A stretch of 64,000 nucleotides of DNA from Achromobacter ruhlandii (GCF_902859695.1 NZ_CADIJL010000007.1:167429-231428); one strand, 5' to 3'; numbered from the stretch's first letter, positions 49,360-59,444 are shown. The notes: generated from the letters alone by a model not told the origin. Numbers and translations are program-made.

Positions 49360-50631
49360 ATGACCACTCCTGCCCAACATTTGGCCGGTGATTCGGCCAG
49401 CGCCGCGCTCGCGACCCTGCCCGCCGCCGCCATCACGCAGTCCGACGCCGCTGATCCCGGTTCCGTCGGACTCGTCGCTCCCATCTTCCTGCGTTTCGAC
49501 GAGCCGCTGCCGTTGCTCAGCGGCCAGTCGCTGGCCAGCTACGAGCTGGCGGTCGAGACCTATGGCACGCTCAATGCCACGCGCAGCAATGCGGTGCTGA
49601 TCTGCCATGCCCTGAACGCCTCGCACCACGTGGCCGGCCAGGCCGCGGACAGCCCCAGCGACGTCGGCTGGTGGGACAACATGGTGGGCCCCGGCAAGCC
49701 GGTCGACACCAACGTGTTCTTCGTCATCGGCGTCAACAACCTGGGCTCGTGCTTTGGCTCGACCGGCCCGGCCAGCATCAATCCCGAGACCGGCAAGCCC
49801 TGGGGCGCCGCCTTTCCGGTGCTGACGGTGGAGGACTGGGTGCAGGCGCAGGCGCGGGTCGCGGACCACTTCGGCATCGAACGCTTCGCCGCCGTGATGG
49901 GCGGGTCGCTGGGCGGCATGCAGGCCCTGAGCTGGGCCATCACGCTGCCCGAGCGCGTGGCCCATTGCGTGGTCATCGCCAGCACGCCGCGCCTGTCGGC
50001 GCAGAACATCGGCTTTAACGAAGTGGCGCGGCGCGCCATCATCACCGATCCGGATTTCCATGGCGGCGACTATTACGCGCAGGAAACCGTGCCGCGCCGC
50101 GGCCTGTCGGTGGCGCGCATGATCGGCCACATCACCTACCTGTCCGACGACGACATGGCCGAGAAATTCGGCCGCGCCCAGCGCGAACCCGCCGCCAATG
50201 GCGCCTACCGCTACGGCTACGACGTTGAGTTCGAGGTCGAGTCGTATCTGCGCTACCAGGGCGAGAAGTTCACCCGCTATTTCGACGCCAATACCTACCT
50301 GCTGATCACCCGCGCGCTGGATTATTTCGATCCGGCGCGCAAGACCGGCGGCGACCTGGCGCGCGCGCTGGCGCCGGCCAAGGCCGACTTCCTGCTGGTG
50401 TCATTCACCACCGACTGGCGCTTCCCGCCGGAGCGCTCGCGCGAGATCGTGCGCGCCCTGCTCAAGAATTCCAGCCCCGTCACCTATGCCGAGATCGACG
50501 CGCCGCATGGTCACGATGCCTTCCTGCTGGACGACGCGCGCTACCATGCCGTGGTTCGCGGCTATTACGAGCGCATCGCCCGCGAATTGGGGCTGACCGA
50601 CGCCGCTCAGACCGAAGGACGCTCCGCATGA
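49360..50631 (+). CDS. metX: Homoserine O-acyltransferase
   Basis: A 423-residue alpha/beta hydrolase-fold enzyme of methionine synthesis that acylates homoserine. [17 protein letters not shown] (oxyanion region), [16 protein letters not shown], the nucleophile [10 protein letters not shown] (S183), [14 protein letters not shown] (Asp) and [11 protein letters not shown] (His) are visible. An N-terminal extension of about 35 residues is present. Annotated MetX proteins of many proteobacteria use succinyl-CoA rather than acetyl-CoA, so the donor is left open. It overlaps metW by four bases. Confidence 0.95.
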   Translation: MTTPAQHLAGDSASAALATLPAAAITQSDAADPGSVGLVAPIFLRFDEPLPLLSGQSLASYELAVETYGTLNATRSNAVLICHALNASHHVAGQAADSPSDVGWWDNMVGPGKPVDTNVFFVIGVNNLGSCFGSTGPASINPETGKPWGAAFPVLTVEDWVQAQARVADHFGIERFAAVMGGSLGGMQALSWAITLPERVAHCVVIASTPRLSAQNIGFNEVARRAIITDPDFHGGDYYAQETVPRRGLSVARMIGHITYLSDDDMAEKFGRAQREPAANGAYRYGYDVEFEVESYLRYQGEKFTRYFDANTYLLITRALDYFDPARKTGGDLARALAPAKADFLLVSFTTDWRFPPERSREIVRALLKNSSPVTYAEIDAPHGHDAFLLDDARYHAVVRGYYERIARELGLTDAAQTEGRSA

Positions 50632-51242
50632 ATCCCGTGACTCCCCGTCCCGCCGTCAATACGCTGCGTCCCGACCTGGCGCGCATTGCCAGCTGGATCG
50701 AACCCGGCAGCCGGGTGCTGGACCTGGGCTGCGGCGACGGCGCGCTGCTGGCGCACCTGCGCGACCATCGCCAGGTGCGCGGCGCTGGCGTCGAACTGGA
50801 CGACACCTGCGTCATCGCCTGCGTGCGGCGCGGCGTCGAGGTGATCCAGCAGAACCTGGAAGACGGCCTGGCGCTGTTCGACGACAAGCAATTCGATACC
50901 GTGGTGCTGTCGCAGACGCTGCAGTCGATGCATCGCACCGAGCACATCCTGCGCGAAATGGCGCGGGTGGCGCGCCATGGCGTGGTGTCGTTTCCCAACT
51001 TCGGCTACTGGCCGCACGGTTGGGCCATCCTGCGCGGCCGCATGCCGGTGACGGGCCAGATGCCGTATCAGTGGTACAACACGCCCAACATCCACCTGTG
51101 CACGCTGCGCGATTTCGAGCAGCTGGCTGGCGAACTCGGCCTGCGCATCCTGGAGCGCGCCACCTTCAACGAGGGGCGCGAGATCAAGGCCTTTCCGAGC
51201 TGGCGCAGCACGCTGGCGGTGTACCGCTTCGCCTCGCCCTGA
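50628..51242 (+). CDS. metW: Methionine biosynthesis protein MetW
   Basis: A 204-residue SAM-methyltransferase-fold protein. The glycine-rich loop [13 protein letters not shown], then GVELDD and [40 protein letters not shown], and [26 protein letters not shown], are all MetW hallmarks. In bacteria with this gene order MetW works with MetX in homoserine acylation. ATGA overlap with metX indicates coupled translation. Confidence 0.95.
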   Translation: MNPVTPRPAVNTLRPDLARIASWIEPGSRVLDLGCGDGALLAHLRDHRQVRGAGVELDDTCVIACVRRGVEVIQQNLEDGLALFDDKQFDTVVLSQTLQSMHRTEHILREMARVARHGVVSFPNFGYWPHGWAILRGRMPVTGQMPYQWYNTPNIHLCTLRDFEQLAGELGLRILERATFNEGREIKAFPSWRSTLAVYRFASP

Positions 51243-51311
51243 CATTCTGAAACGCAGGCTGACGGCCCGGGCGCCAGCGCCTAAAATGCCGCAAGCCCGC
51301 CGCGCCCGTCC

Positions 51312-52592
51312 GTGCGCCCGGCCGGGCCGTTTCAGGAGACCGTCATTACCGCTGTATCCAACGTCTACACCAGTCCCCGCGTCGCGCCCCTGCTGGTCCT
51401 GGGGTTCGCCAGCGGATTGCCGCTGGCGCTGACCAGCGGCACCCTGCAGGCCTGGGCCACGGTGGCCGGCGTGCCCTTGCAGCAGATCGGTTTCCTGACC
51501 CTGGTGGGCACGGCCTACACGCTCAAGTTCCTGTGGGCGCCGCTGGTGGACCGCTATGCGCCGCCGCTGCTGGGCCGGCGCCGCGGCTGGATGCTGGTGA
51601 CGCAGGTGCTGCTGGGGCTGGCGATCATGGTCATGGGCACGCTGTCGCCGTCCTCGGCGCTGCAGACGCTGGCCCTGCTGGCCGTGCTGGTGGCGTTCCT
51701 CTCGGCCACCCAGGATATCGCCTTCGACGCCTATTGCACCGACGTGCTGCGCAAGGAAGAGCGCGGCGCGGGCGCGGCCATCAAGGTCATGGGCTACCGG
51801 GTGGCGATGATCGTCTCGGGCGGGCTGGCGCTGATCCTGGCCGACCAGTGGATCGGCTGGGGCAATACCTACGTGGTGATGGGCGGCCTGATGCTGCTGT
51901 GCGCGCTGGCGACGCTGTGGGCGCCCGAGCCGGAGCACGTGGCCAAGCCGCCGCGCAGCCTGGGCGAGGCCGTGTCGGCGCCCCTGCAGGAATTCTTCAC
52001 CCGGCGCGGCGCGCTGGCGGTGCTGCTGCTGATCGTGCTGTACAAGCTGGGCGACGCCTTTGCCGGCGCGCTCTCGACCACCTTCCTGATCCGAGGCGCG
52101 GGCTACACGCCCACCGAGGTCGGCGCGGTCAACAAGGTCATGGGCATGGCCGCGACCGTGGTGGGAGCGCTGGCCGGTGGCCTCGTCATGTCGCGCTGGA
52201 CCCTGTACCGGTCGCTGATGGTGTTCGGCCTGCTGCAGGCGGTGTCCAACCTGGGCTACTGGCTGATCGCCGTCACCCCCAAGAGCATCTGGCTGATGGG
52301 CGCGGCGGTGGGGCTGGAAAACCTGTGCGGCGGCCTGGGCACGGCGGCCTTCGTCGGGCTCTTGATGGCCCTGTGCCGCCAGCGCTTTTCGGCCACGCAG
52401 TTCGCGCTGCTGTCGGCCTTGTCGGCGGTGGGCCGGACCTATCTGGCCGGGCCTTTGACGCCGCCATTGGTGGAGCATCTGGGCTGGCCCGGATTCTTCC
52501 TGGTGACGGTCGTCATCGCGCTGCCGGGCCTGTTGCTGCTGTATCTGCTGCGCGGCCGCATCGAGGCCATGATGCAGGACGGCGACGCCTGA
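51312..52592 (+). CDS. AmpG-like muropeptide MFS permease
   Basis: An inner-membrane MFS protein of about 12 helices, AmpG family, which imports anhydromuropeptides for cell-wall recycling. Family segments include LLVLGFASGLPLALTSGTLQAW, LVGTAYTLKFLWAPLVDRYAPPLLGRRRGW, SATQDIAFDAYCTDVL and MGYRVAMIVSGGLAL. The start given is the only in-frame GTG. However, AGGAG at 51334-51338 sits six bases before ATT 51345, and no ATG, GTG or TTG is suitably placed, so translation may start at AUU (415 residues, beginning ITAVSNVYTSPRVA). Confidence 0.85.
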   Translation: MRPAGPFQETVITAVSNVYTSPRVAPLLVLGFASGLPLALTSGTLQAWATVAGVPLQQIGFLTLVGTAYTLKFLWAPLVDRYAPPLLGRRRGWMLVTQVLLGLAIMVMGTLSPSSALQTLALLAVLVAFLSATQDIAFDAYCTDVLRKEERGAGAAIKVMGYRVAMIVSGGLALILADQWIGWGNTYVVMGGLMLLCALATLWAPEPEHVAKPPRSLGEAVSAPLQEFFTRRGALAVLLLIVLYKLGDAFAGALSTTFLIRGAGYTPTEVGAVNKVMGMAATVVGALAGGLVMSRWTLYRSLMVFGLLQAVSNLGYWLIAVTPKSIWLMGAAVGLENLCGGLGTAAFVGLLMALCRQRFSATQFALLSALSAVGRTYLAGPLTPPLVEHLGWPGFFLVTVVIALPGLLLLYLLRGRIEAMMQDGDA

Positions 52593-52629
52593 CGCCAGGC
52601 CCGCCAGGACCCGGCGCCAGGGCGGTGGG

Positions 52630-53499
52630 CTACGCCTCGTCGGTCAGGCGCACGATCAGCACGTCGCTCGGCAGGGCTTCCAGCAGGCGCTCGGCAACGC
52701 TGCCGATGGCCGTGCGCAGCAGGCCGGTGCGGCCATGGGTGCCCGTGACGACCAGGTCGGAACGGTGGTTGAACGAGTATTCCGACAGCACCGTTTCCGG
52801 CTGGCCGCATTCCAGCACCACCTTGGGCGGCGCCACGTTGGCCAGTTCCGGCGTTTCGGCGATGAATTCGCGCGAGCTCTGCTCGGCCGCGTGATAAAAG
52901 CTGCGGGTCACCGCATCGTCCGGCACGTTCTTGCCCTGGAACGGCACATCATAGGCATGGAACAGCGTCAGGTCGGCGTTGGGCACCAGTTGCAGCGCGG
53001 CGCGCAGCGCCCGGCGCGAGCCGGCCGAGAAGTCGGTGGCCACCAGCACGTCGCGGTACGGCTTGCGCGGCCGGTTCTTGACCACCAGCACCGGCTGGCG
53101 CGCCTGGCGAACCAGTTTTTCGACCGTGGTGCCCAGCAGCAGACGGCCCAGGGTTTCGTCGCGGGCGAGGCCGGCGATGATCAGCGAGCAGCCGAAGCTG
53201 TCGGCGGTTTCCATGATGCGCACCAGCGGATCGCCCGAGACCACCACGACTTCGGTGGCGACGCCGGCGTTGGCGAGGTCCTCGGCCAGCTCGCGTTCGG
53301 CCACCGCCTTGTGGTCGGCGGCCAGGCGGCGCCAGACCGGCGTGGTCAGGCGCGGCGATACGCCGTGACTTTCCATCACGTGCAGCACGACCAGCTTGGT
53401 ATCGAGTTCCTTGGCCAGTTGCAGCGCGCGATCGAGGGCGCGATCGCCCCGCGCGCTGAGGTCGGTGGCCAGTAGGATGGGACCAGGTTGTTGCGACAT
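52630..53499 (-). CDS. Tandem universal stress protein
   Basis: A 289-residue protein of two USP domains (about 1-145 and 148-289). Each ends with a nucleotide-binding pattern: GLARDETLGRLLLGTTVEKLVRQARQPVLVV in the first and GTHGRTGLLRTAIGSVAERLLEALPSDVLIV in the second, the latter being closer to the G-2x-G-9x-G(S/T) consensus. It is cytosolic and probably bound to ATP or AMP. GGGAGAA precedes the ATG. Family members act in stress tolerance; no specific stimulus is evident. Confidence 0.9.
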   Translation of the reverse strand: MSQQPGPILLATDLSARGDRALDRALQLAKELDTKLVVLHVMESHGVSPRLTTPVWRRLAADHKAVAERELAEDLANAGVATEVVVVSGDPLVRIMETADSFGCSLIIAGLARDETLGRLLLGTTVEKLVRQARQPVLVVKNRPRKPYRDVLVATDFSAGSRRALRAALQLVPNADLTLFHAYDVPFQGKNVPDDAVTRSFYHAAEQSSREFIAETPELANVAPPKVVLECGQPETVLSEYSFNHRSDLVVTGTHGRTGLLRTAIGSVAERLLEALPSDVLIVRLTDEA

Positions 53500-53731
53500 A
53501 CGTTTCTCCCGATATGGGGCCCGCCGGTGGCTCCCGCTAGCCCGCCGGTGGCCGAAATCGCCCTTGCGGGCACATCCCCATTGTCCCGCCGGGGCATGGA
53601 CAGGGGCTTGACCGATATCAACGCGCTTCCAGGGTAAGGGAGGATCGGGCGGGGAGCAATCGCCCGGCCCGTGGGCTGTCAATACAATGGGGCCTGCCGC
53701 GCCGCGGCTTCGTCCATCGCCCACCTGTTTC

Positions 53732-54370
53732 ATGTTCTACGACCTTTCTCCTGCCCTGCTGCACACCCTGTACCTGGTCGCCATCGTGGCCGAAGCCATG
53801 ACGGCGGCGCTGTCGGCCGGCCGGCGCGACATGGACTGGATGGGCGTCTGCATCATCGCCTGCGTTACCGCGCTGGGCGGAGGCTCGCTGCGCGATGTGC
53901 TGTTGGGTCACTATCCGCTGACCTGGGTGGTGCACCCCGAATACCTGTGGATGACGGCGGGCGCGGCCTTGCTGACCGCCCTGATCGCGCCGGTGATGCG
54001 GCGCCTGCGCAGCGTGTTCCTGCTGGCGGACGCGCTGGGCCTGGTGGCATTCACGGTCATCGGCTGCCAGGTGGCGCAGCTGATGCAGCTGCCGATCACG
54101 GTCGTGCTGATCAGCGGCATGATCACCGGCTGCGCCGGCGGGGTCTTGCGCGACGTGCTCTGCAACGAGGTGCCGCTGCTGTTCCGCAAGGAACTGTATG
54201 CCAGCGTGTCGGTGGTGACCGGAGCACTCTACCTGGGCGCGCAGTCCCTGGGACTGCCGGCCAACGCGGCCGTGCCCATCGCGCTGGCGGTCGGGCTGGC
54301 GCTGCGCCTGCTGGCCCTGCGCTTCAATTGGCAGATGCCGAAGTTCGTATACCGCGACGACTGGCACTGA
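53732..54370 (+). CDS. UPF0126/TRIC family membrane protein (YicG-like)
   Basis: A 212-residue protein with about seven membrane helices, built from two related halves. GGGSLRDVLLGHYPLTWV in the first and CAGGVLRDVLCNEVPLLFRKELYASVSVVTGALYLG in the second are the glycine-rich motifs of the family, whose members include monovalent cation and glycine-related channels of the TRIC fold. ATG 53732 is preferred to an upstream in-frame start. Confidence 0.88.
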   Translation: MFYDLSPALLHTLYLVAIVAEAMTAALSAGRRDMDWMGVCIIACVTALGGGSLRDVLLGHYPLTWVVHPEYLWMTAGAALLTALIAPVMRRLRSVFLLADALGLVAFTVIGCQVAQLMQLPITVVLISGMITGCAGGVLRDVLCNEVPLLFRKELYASVSVVTGALYLGAQSLGLPANAAVPIALAVGLALRLLALRFNWQMPKFVYRDDWH

Positions 54371-54479
54371 GATTTCCCGGCACGCGCTCCTGCAACAATT
54401 TTCCTATTTGTGTTTCAATAGATTTCTAGTATCTTGTCGCTGTCGCAATACTTGCATCACGCAGTACAAGGGGAGCCGA

Positions 54480-55181
54480 TTGGACGTCAAAGCGCCCGCC
54501 ACGATTCCGTATTTCCTACAGGAACAGATTCGTGAGTTGATAGTGGATGGCACTATCAGGCCCGGGCAGCCATTGCGGGAACAGGAACTGGAGCAGCGTT
54601 TCGGCACCAGCCGCAGCCCCATCCGGGAAGCGCTGCGTCTGCTGGAACTGAGCGGCCTGGTGACCCACGTCCAACGCAAAGGCTTCCGGGTCACCCTGTA
54701 TTCCGAAACCCAGATCCGCCACCTGTACAAGCTGCGCGCGGAGCTGGAGGCTTATTGCATCCGCCAGGTCGCCGAGATCGACGACATCTCGCCCCTGGTG
54801 GCCGAGCTGCGCACCTATGACGAGGCGATCGCCGCCGCCATGGCCAAGCGCGACGTGCGCGCCTATATCGCGGCGCTGCGCGAGTTCTACCTGGCCGGCG
54901 CGCGCTTCACCGGCAACGCGCCGCTGGCGGACGTGCTGACCAAGCTTTACGAGCAGGTCGAGCCGCTTCGCTACCTTTTGGCGCGGCAGACCATGGCATC
55001 GAACAACCTGCAGACCTATACGCAGGGCATCACGCAGGCGCTGGCCAGCCGCGATTTCGACCGCGCCGCCGAGCTGACGCGCAATTACGTGATCGATGTG
55101 CTGCCGGGCATCCTGCGGGCCTACCATGAGGCGTCGCTGCAGGATGCCGAAGAGGCCGCGCCGCGCTACGGGCGCGCCTAA
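54480..55181 (+). CDS. GntR family regulator (FCD), divergent from the pxp cluster
   Basis: A 233-residue FadR-subfamily regulator: HTH IPYFLQEQIRELIVDGTIRPGQPLREQELEQRFGTSRSPIREALRLLELSGLVTHVQRKGFRV and an FCD domain. It has no ATG; TTG 54480 follows GGGGAG. It converges on the pxpA end, so it may regulate the 5-oxoproline genes, but the shared promoter region expected of such a pair is not at hand. Confidence 0.83.
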   Translation: MDVKAPATIPYFLQEQIRELIVDGTIRPGQPLREQELEQRFGTSRSPIREALRLLELSGLVTHVQRKGFRVTLYSETQIRHLYKLRAELEAYCIRQVAEIDDISPLVAELRTYDEAIAAAMAKRDVRAYIAALREFYLAGARFTGNAPLADVLTKLYEQVEPLRYLLARQTMASNNLQTYTQGITQALASRDFDRAAELTRNYVIDVLPGILRAYHEASLQDAEEAAPRYGRA

Positions 55182-55287
55182 GCCCGTGACCGCGCCCGGC
55201 GCTTGAGGTGCCGGCGCGGCCCCGACCCTGCGCAGTGAAGCACGACGGTCCGCCACCCGCGTCCGCGGATGGCGGCGCCGACGGGTT

Positions 55288-56058
55288 TCAGGCGTGCGCG
55301 GCCGGCGTGCGCACGGCGATGCCGGCCCGTTCCAGCGCTTCGCGGATGGCGCGGGCGAACACCAGCGCATTGGGCTGGTCGCCGTGGATACAGAGCGTGT
55401 CGGCCTGCACGGGTACGTCCTTGCCGTCGACCGAGCGCACCTTGCCTTCCCGAACCATGCGCACCACTTGCGCCACCGCCTGGTCGACGTCCTCGATCAT
55501 GGCGCCGGCGCGGGTGCGCGGCGTGAGCGAGCCGTCGTCCTGGTAGGAACGGTCGGCGAAGACTTCGTTGGCCGCCGCCAGCCCGATGGCGCGCGCGGCG
55601 TCGATCAGCTTGCTGCCGGCCAGCCCGTACAGCAGTAGCGAGGCATCCACGTCCTTGACCGCCTGGCAGATGGCGCGCGCCAGGGCCTCGTCCTTGGCGG
55701 CCATGTTGTAGAGCGCGCCATGCGCCTTGACGTGGTGCAGCCGCGCGCCTTGCGAGGCGGCCACGCCGGCCAGCGCGCCGATCTGGTAGACCGTGATGTC
55801 ATAGGCTTCGTCCGGCGTGATCGGAATCGCGCGGCGGCCGAAGCCGACCAGGTCCTGCAGGCTGGGATGCGCGCCCAGCGCCACGCCCTGCCTGAGCGCG
55901 GCGGCCACGGTCTTGCGCATGGTGGCGGGGTCGCCGCCATGGAAGCCGCAGGCAATGTTGGCCGAGCTGACGAAGGCCAGCACCGCGGCGTCGTTGCCCA
56001 TGCTCCAGGCGCCATAGCTTTCGCCCATGTCGCAGTTCAGGTCGATGCTTGTGCTCAT
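55288..56058 (-). CDS. pxpA: 5-oxoprolinase subunit A (LamB/YcsF family)
   Basis: A 256-residue subunit of ATP-dependent 5-oxoprolinase, which opens 5-oxo-L-proline (pyroglutamate) to glutamate. SIDLNCDMGESYGAWSMGND, SANIACGFHGGDPATMRKTVAAA, GAHPSLQDLVGFGRRAI and HVKAHGALYNMAAKD are the family blocks, with metal/acid residues in the first two. It is last in the leftward operon pxpB-pxpC-pxpA. AGGAA precedes the ATG. Confidence 0.95.
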   Translation of the reverse strand: MSTSIDLNCDMGESYGAWSMGNDAAVLAFVSSANIACGFHGGDPATMRKTVAAALRQGVALGAHPSLQDLVGFGRRAIPITPDEAYDITVYQIGALAGVAASQGARLHHVKAHGALYNMAAKDEALARAICQAVKDVDASLLLYGLAGSKLIDAARAIGLAAANEVFADRSYQDDGSLTPRTRAGAMIEDVDQAVAQVVRMVREGKVRSVDGKDVPVQADTLCIHGDQPNALVFARAIREALERAGIAVRTPAAHA

Positions 56059-56114
56059 GATGGGGTTCCTGTGGAGGTTCGGGCTGTTATTCGGGGGGCG
56101 CGTGCGAGCTGGCC

Positions 56115-57116
56115 TCACGGGTGGCCAGGCCCCAGCAGCGCGCGCAGCGGCGCCAGCGCGTCCAGCAACTGGGCGAAGGCGCGTTCGCGCTCGCCGTCCA
56201 GGCGTTGCGCCTCGTCGAGTTCGATCATGGCGAACCGCAGCGCGCGTCCCGGCGCGTATTGCGCCAGCAAGGGCAGGTCGACGGTGGCGATCTGCGCGAT
56301 CTTGGGATAGCCGCCGGTGGTCTGACGGTCGGCCATGAGAATGATGGCCTCGCCGCCCGAGGGCACCTGCACGGTGCCGAAGCAGGCGGCCTCCGACAGC
56401 ATCTGGCGCGGCTGGCTCATGGACAGCGCCGGACCCTGCAGGCGGTAGCCCATGCGGTCGGACTGCGGGCTGATGCGGAATTCCGCGCCGCCGAAGGCAT
56501 GGCGGGAGGCTTCGGAGAATTCCTGCCACTGCATGCCGGGCAGGAAGCGGATGGTGTCGCGTTGCTTGTTGCCGAGCGCGCCGGGCAGGTAGATGCGCAG
56601 GTCCCACAGGGCCTTTTGCAACGCATCGAGGTCGCGGCCGGCAAGCGTGTGGCGCAGGCCGACCTGGTCGCCCTTGGCCAGCGCGCGGCCTTCGAAGCCG
56701 CCGAAGCCGCTGCGCAGATAGGTGGTTTCGCTGCCCATCACCGGCGCCAGCGCAAAGCCGCCGTGCACCGCCAGATAGGCGCGCACGCCGTTGGCCGGCC
56801 GCGCGCCAAAGGCCAGCGTGTCGCCGGCGCGGGCGACCAGCGGCCGGTGCCGGGGGATATCCTGGCCGTTGAGCGTGGCGCCCAGGTCGGCGCCCGCCAG
56901 CGCGAAGCAGGCCGGCGCGTCGAAGCGCAGCGTCGGGCCGGTCAGGGTCATTTCCAGGGTGGCGGGATCGCCGGTGTTGCCGGCGAGCGCGTTGGCCAGG
57001 CGGTGGGCGCGTTCGTCCATGGCGCCGGCGGCCGGGATGCCCTGGTGCTGGTAGCCCTCGCGGCCGCGGTTCTGGAAGCTGGACAGCATGCCCGGCTTGA
57101 TGACGGCAACGCTCAC
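56115..57116 (-). CDS. pxpC: 5-oxoprolinase subunit C (biotin-dependent carboxyltransferase-like fold)
   Basis: A 333-residue subunit of the urea-amidolyase/KipA-like fold: GMLSSFQNRGREGYQHQGIPAAGAMDERAHRLAN and GGFGGFEGRALAKGDQVGL, with RQTTGGYPKIAQIATVDLPLLAQ late. The start is GTG 57116, overlapping the pxpB stop (GTGA). It acts with PxpB on the activated oxoproline. Confidence 0.93.
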   Translation of the reverse strand: MSVAVIKPGMLSSFQNRGREGYQHQGIPAAGAMDERAHRLANALAGNTGDPATLEMTLTGPTLRFDAPACFALAGADLGATLNGQDIPRHRPLVARAGDTLAFGARPANGVRAYLAVHGGFALAPVMGSETTYLRSGFGGFEGRALAKGDQVGLRHTLAGRDLDALQKALWDLRIYLPGALGNKQRDTIRFLPGMQWQEFSEASRHAFGGAEFRISPQSDRMGYRLQGPALSMSQPRQMLSEAACFGTVQVPSGGEAIILMADRQTTGGYPKIAQIATVDLPLLAQYAPGRALRFAMIELDEAQRLDGERERAFAQLLDALAPLRALLGPGHP

Positions 57117-57853
57117 GGCCGCGCCTCCCGCAGGCGTTGGAATTCGTCGGGGGTGATGGGCACGAAGCGCACCGAGTCGCCCGGTTGCAGATACGCGGCG
57201 GGGTCGCGCGCGGGGTCGAACATGGTCAGCGGGGTGGCGCCGATGATGTGCCAGCCGCCGGGCAGGCGGTTGGGGTAGATCACGGTCTGGCGGTTGGCGA
57301 TGGCCACCGCGCCGGGTGGCACGGCGGTGCGCGGCGAGGCGCGTCGCGGCAGGTTCAGTTTTTCGTCGTGCACGCCCAGGTAGGCGTGGCCGGGGGCGAA
57401 GCCCAGCATGAACACCATGCTGCGCGGCCCGCTGTGCAGCGCGATGACGTCGTCGGGAGTCAGGCCGGCGGCGCGGGCGACGTCGTCGAGGTCGGGCCCG
57501 TGCTCGCCGCCGTAGCAGACCGGCACGTCGACCTCGCGGCCAGCGGCGGCGTCGGCCTGGATGCCGTCGGCCAGCAGCGTCTCGATGCGTTCGGCCAGGT
57601 CGGCGTAGGTGGGGCCGTTGCCCAGGCCGTCGGGCCGGTAATGCACCGCCACCGCCACGAACGACGGCACCACGTCGGTCACGCCCGGCAGGCCGGCGTC
57701 GCGCAGCTTGCGCGCCGCCGCCAGGCAGGTGCGGCCGATGGCGGCGTCGATCTGGTCACCGAATGAGACGATCAGGCAGCGGTCGCCCTGGGGCTGGATG
57801 CGCCAGGCGGTTTCGGCCGGAGAAGAAGTGTCTGATGTAGCGTTCAACGGCAC
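57113..57853 (-). CDS. pxpB: 5-oxoprolinase subunit B (KipI-like)
   Basis: A 246-residue KipI-fold subunit. CLIVSFGDQIDAAIGRTCLAAARKL, VAVHYRPDGLGNG, VCYGGEHGPDLDDVARAAGLTPDDVIALHSG and FMLGFAPGHAYLGVHDEKLNLPRRASPRTAVPPGAVAIANRQTVIYPNRLPGGWHIIG are conserved. The start GTG 57853 has a weak AGG upstream. The VOC gene lies upstream with an 18-base gap, so the pair may be cotranscribed. Confidence 0.93.
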   Translation of the reverse strand: MPLNATSDTSSPAETAWRIQPQGDRCLIVSFGDQIDAAIGRTCLAAARKLRDAGLPGVTDVVPSFVAVAVHYRPDGLGNGPTYADLAERIETLLADGIQADAAAGREVDVPVCYGGEHGPDLDDVARAAGLTPDDVIALHSGPRSMVFMLGFAPGHAYLGVHDEKLNLPRRASPRTAVPPGAVAIANRQTVIYPNRLPGGWHIIGATPLTMFDPARDPAAYLQPGDSVRFVPITPDEFQRLREARP

Positions 57854-57871
57854 GAAACCTGTAGAGACGGA

Positions 57872-58303
57872 TTACTTGGCGAACAACGAATCCAGGTTCT
57901 TGAACGCCTTGAATTCCAGCGCGTTGCCCGACGGATCCAGGAAGAACATGGTGGCCTGTTCGCCGACTTCGCCCTTGAAGCGGATGTAGGGCTCGATGAC
58001 GAACTCGGTGCCGGCATCGGTCAGGCGCTTGGCCATGGCTTCCCATTGTTCCATGGAAAGCACCGCGCCGAAATGGCGCACGGGCACATTGTGCGAATCG
58101 ACCGCGCTGGTGGCCTTGTGGCCGCACTCGCTGGGCGCCAGGTGGGCGACGATCTGGTGGCCGTAGAAGTTGAAGTCGATCCATTCGGACGAGCTGCGGC
58201 CCTCCGGACAGCCCAGCTTTTCGCCATAAAAGGCGCGGGCTTCGGCCAGGTCGCGGACCGGGAAGGCCAGGTGGAACGGCGGCAGGTTGGTTTGAGCGGT
58301 CAT
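57872..58303 (-). CDS. VOC (glyoxalase/dioxygenase) superfamily protein
   Basis: A 143-residue protein of paired beta-alpha-beta-beta-beta modules. Metal ligands of the type seen in glyoxalase/dioxygenase proteins are plausible: HLAFPV near residue 11, H in RHFGAVL, and E in NALEFKAF at the C-terminus. The length and the tail [22 protein letters not shown] match VOC dioxygenase-like proteins common in Alcaligenaceae. It heads the operon with pxpBCA, which suggests a metabolic link, but none is known to me. It is divergent from the LysR gene. Confidence 0.85.
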   Translation of the reverse strand: MTAQTNLPPFHLAFPVRDLAEARAFYGEKLGCPEGRSSSEWIDFNFYGHQIVAHLAPSECGHKATSAVDSHNVPVRHFGAVLSMEQWEAMAKRLTDAGTEFVIEPYIRFKGEVGEQATMFFLDPSGNALEFKAFKNLDSLFAK

Positions 58304-58444
58304 GAAAAGCTCCGGATAAGGCGGAAAAGGTAATTCAGAATGCGGACCGTCACCATCGGGGCGTGTCCGGAGTCAATAGTTTATGAATTGTTTTTTTGAT
58401 TGAAAAACGATATTTTTTGTGTCTTAGCATCGAAAATATTGATC

Positions 58445-59320
58445 GTGATCAAAGAATTCAAGACCTTCATCGCCGTGGCGCGCGACGGCACTTTCACCGG
58501 CGCCGGCGCGCAGCTGGGCCTGACCCAGTCCGCCGTTAGCGCCCAGATCAAGCGCCTGGAGGACTACCTGGGCGTGGCGTTGTTCGACCGCAGCGCGCGC
58601 GCCGCCGTGCTGAACGACCATGGCCGCGAGATGCTGCCGCAGGCCGAGGAACTGGTGGCCATGGCCGAGCGCATGGCGTCCACGGCCGGGGCCGGCCACG
58701 TCAGCGGTTCGCTGCGCATCGGCGCCATCGCCTCGGTGCAGCAGGACCTGCTGGTGCGGGCGCTGGGCGAGTTCCGCGCCGGCTATCCCGACGTGCGGGT
58801 GCGCATCGTGCCAGGGGTGTCGCTGTCGCTGCTGGGACAGGTGGACGCCGGCGAGGTCGACATGGCGCTGCTGATCCGGCCGCCGTTCGCGCTGCCGCCG
58901 GAGCTGGGCTGGCAGCCACTGCTGCGCGAGGAAGTGGTGCTGGCGATGCCGGCCGCGATGCCGCCCGCGCCGTGGCGCGAGGCGCTGGCCGCGCAACCCT
59001 TCATCCGCTACGACCGCGCCTCCTTCGGCGGGCGCGTGGTGGACCTGTTCCTGAAGAAGCAGCGCATCACGGTGCACGAGGCGGTGGAGCTCGATGAGAT
59101 CGAGGCCATCGCCAACCTGGTGCGGCACGGTCTGGGCGTGGCGCTGTTGCCGCGATTGCGCGGGCTCGATCTGGACGGCCTGCGGCTGGTTTCGCTGGGC
59201 GAGGCGGCGTTTCACCGCGAGATCGGCCTCATCGGGCGGTTGCCGTTCGATGCGGGCAGCGTCCGCGGCAAGATGGCCGAGTGCCTGGCGCGGGCGGCGG
59301 GGGCCACGCTGGCGCCCTGA
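58445..59320 (+). CDS. LysR family transcriptional regulator
   Basis: A 291-residue LTTR with HTH FKTFIAVARDGTFTGAGAQLGLTQSAVSAQIKRLEDYLGVALFDRSARAAVLN and a PBP2 effector domain (ELGWQPLLREEVVLAMP; EIEAIANLVRHGLGVALLPRLRG). The start is taken as GTG 58445 (MIKEFKTF); TTG 58439 is a near alternative. The divergent VOC-pxp operon, with an AT-rich gap of 141 bases, is the likely target, giving a second regulator candidate for oxoproline genes. Confidence 0.88.
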   Translation: MIKEFKTFIAVARDGTFTGAGAQLGLTQSAVSAQIKRLEDYLGVALFDRSARAAVLNDHGREMLPQAEELVAMAERMASTAGAGHVSGSLRIGAIASVQQDLLVRALGEFRAGYPDVRVRIVPGVSLSLLGQVDAGEVDMALLIRPPFALPPELGWQPLLREEVVLAMPAAMPPAPWREALAAQPFIRYDRASFGGRVVDLFLKKQRITVHEAVELDEIEAIANLVRHGLGVALLPRLRGLDLDGLRLVSLGEAAFHREIGLIGRLPFDAGSVRGKMAECLARAAGATLAP

Positions 59321-59444
59321 GCCAGCCGGGTGGCCGAGCACCGCACGGCAAGGTCCCGCGGCGGCCGGGGCATGGCCATGCCTTCCGGCCGCGTTGTCCG
59401 CGACCGCGCCGCCTTGGCGTCGTTAACGCCATGCATGAAAAAGA

